Shown here piece after piece: positions 5,780-6,475 of a stretch of 6,475 nt of DNA. This DNA is from Bacteroidota bacterium (lineage in GTDB: Bacteria > Bacteroidota > Bacteroidia > Flavobacteriales_D > Crocinitomicaceae): contig VGML01000119.1 of assembly GCA_016866415.1 (NCBI GenBank), positions 1-6,475 on the forward strand, read 5' to 3'. How positions within the stretch are numbered: the stretch's first letter is position 1; each line of letters begins with the position of its first letter. The notes beneath the pieces are model-generated. The model ran no database searches and was not told the DNA's origin. It saw only the letters and a program-made list of their open reading frames with translations. A program made the position numbers and the translations under genes.

Positions 5780-6475
5780 ATGAAGAATTTATTTATAGTG
5801 ACCTTCTGCTCATTTACAATTAGTATTACTGCGCAAACTATTTCCTACCAATTGCGCATGCCAAAGCCCCAAAACCATTACTTCGAAGTGGAAATGACCT
5901 TGAGCGATTTCAAAGAAAAACAATTGGATATCAAAATGCCGGTTTGGGCTCCGGGATCTTATTTGGTACGTGAATTTTCTAAGAATGTCAATTTGGTTAA
6001 AGCCTTTGATGACAAAGGAAAAGAAATTCAAGTTCAGAAAAAGAAAAAAAATACGTGGAGTATTTCATCAGATGGTAATAAAAAAATCAAAGTCAAATAT
6101 GAAGTTTATTCATTTGAGCTTTCTGTTAGAACGCCATTCTTGGACCTAACACATGGATTTGTAAGTGGCTCGGGCGTATTTATGTATGTTGAAGGATACA
6201 AGGATAAAAAAGGGACCTTGGAAGTTTTTCCTCATTCAACATTTAAAACAATCACGACTGCATTGCCAAAAGCAGGAATTTCAGTTCAAAAAGATGGTCC
6301 CCAAACATTCGAGTTCTCTAACTACGATCAATTGGTGGATTGCCCAATTGAAATTGGAAATCAAACTGTTTTTGATTTTATAGCTTCGGGGACCAAACAC
6401 ACTGTTGCTATGTATGGTGAAGCATATTACGATGTTAATGCTCTTAAAACTGATATGGCGAAAGTCATTGATGCT
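5780..6475 (+). CDS. M61-family (glycyl aminopeptidase-like) metallopeptidase, N-terminal part, cut by window edge
   Basis: The frame is open from ATG 5780 to the last base, 232 codons with no stop. The N-terminus is a Sec-type signal peptide (K2, hydrophobic core 4-15, likely cleavage after T-A at 17-18, leaving Gln at +1), so the enzyme is probably periplasmic. The mature part carries the M61 N-terminal beta domain: H-Y-F-E-V-E-M at 33-39, P-V-W-A-P-G-S-Y-L-V-R-E-F at 54-66, N-T-W at 91-93, a S-V-R-T-P-F-L-D-L-T-H-G-F block at 115-127, and N-Y-D-Q-L-V-D-C-P-I-E-I-G at 181-193. The catalytic gluzincin domain with HExxH, and the PDZ domain often found in these proteins, would lie beyond the right edge, so activity cannot be judged. 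The 24-base gap after purT has no clear promoter box, suggesting read-through from purT. Confidence 0.9.
   Translation, partial: MKNLFIVTFCSFTISITAQTISYQLRMPKPQNHYFEVEMTLSDFKEKQLDIKMPVWAPGSYLVREFSKNVNLVKAFDDKGKEIQVQKKKKNTWSISSDGNKKIKVKYEVYSFELSVRTPFLDLTHGFVSGSGVFMYVEGYKDKKGTLEVFPHSTFKTITTALPKAGISVQKDGPQTFEFSNYDQLVDCPIEIGNQTVFDFIASGTKHTVAMYGEAYYDVNALKTDMAKVIDA

Noticed and set aside
5810..6031. A 73-codon minus-strand open frame opposite the M61 gene
   Set aside because: It is a shadow of the coding strand with no recognisable domain.
6165..6383. A 72-codon open frame on the plus strand near the right edge
   Set aside because: It lies in another frame inside the M61 peptidase gene, whose own frame carries recognisable family motifs through this stretch.
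1..6475. Defence system, mobile element, CRISPR array or RNA gene
   Set aside because: No transposase, integrase, phage gene, nuclease or defence domain, regularly spaced repeat, or tRNA/rRNA-like sequence was seen on either strand; most genes are housekeeping or common family members.

Overview
The window looks like ordinary chromosome from a Bacteroidota bacterium, probably Flavobacteriales. The reasons are the low GC content, exact copies of the Bacteroidota -7 promoter box (TAnnTTTG, here TAACTTTG) in front of several genes, the general lack of Shine-Dalgarno sequences, and protein families that are common in this group (DUF1569/DinB-like, YkgJ-type Cys-cluster, M61 peptidase). A Fluviicola/Crocinitomicaceae-like source is only an impression. 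I found no RNA gene, CRISPR array, insertion sequence or phage gene.

Layout. Bases 2-1210 (+) form a tight three-gene run: the C-terminal part of a diacylglycerol/lipid kinase cut by the window edge, a DUF1569 (DinB-like) protein starting 4 bases after its stop, and a 52-residue two-helix membrane protein joined by a TAATG stop/start overlap. After a short spacer with a TAACTTTG box comes a YkgJ-family Cys-cluster protein (1290-1781, +) that apparently starts at TTG. A single minus-strand gene (1853-2752) follows; it is much more AT-rich than its neighbours and encodes an unrecognised membrane protein with a lipobox-like N-terminus. From 2833 to the right edge everything is on the plus strand: a short-chain dehydrogenase, tatA, purE (ATGA overlap with tatA), purT, and the N-terminal third or so of an M61-family peptidase cut by the right edge.

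How the genes work together. purE and purT are two steps of de novo purine synthesis: PurT formylates GAR using formate and ATP, and PurE rearranges N5-CAIR to CAIR. The usual partner of PurE, PurK, is not in the window. TatA is a pore component of the twin-arginine translocase; its overlap with purE implies one transcript but no obvious shared function. tatA and purT each have a TAACTTTG box ending exactly 4 bases before the ATG, which predicts leaderless or almost leaderless mRNAs.

I do not see a convincing undescribed system. The items most worth a second look are the small coupled membrane protein, the AT-rich minus-strand orphan, the leaderless-type promoters, and the tatA-purE-purT arrangement.
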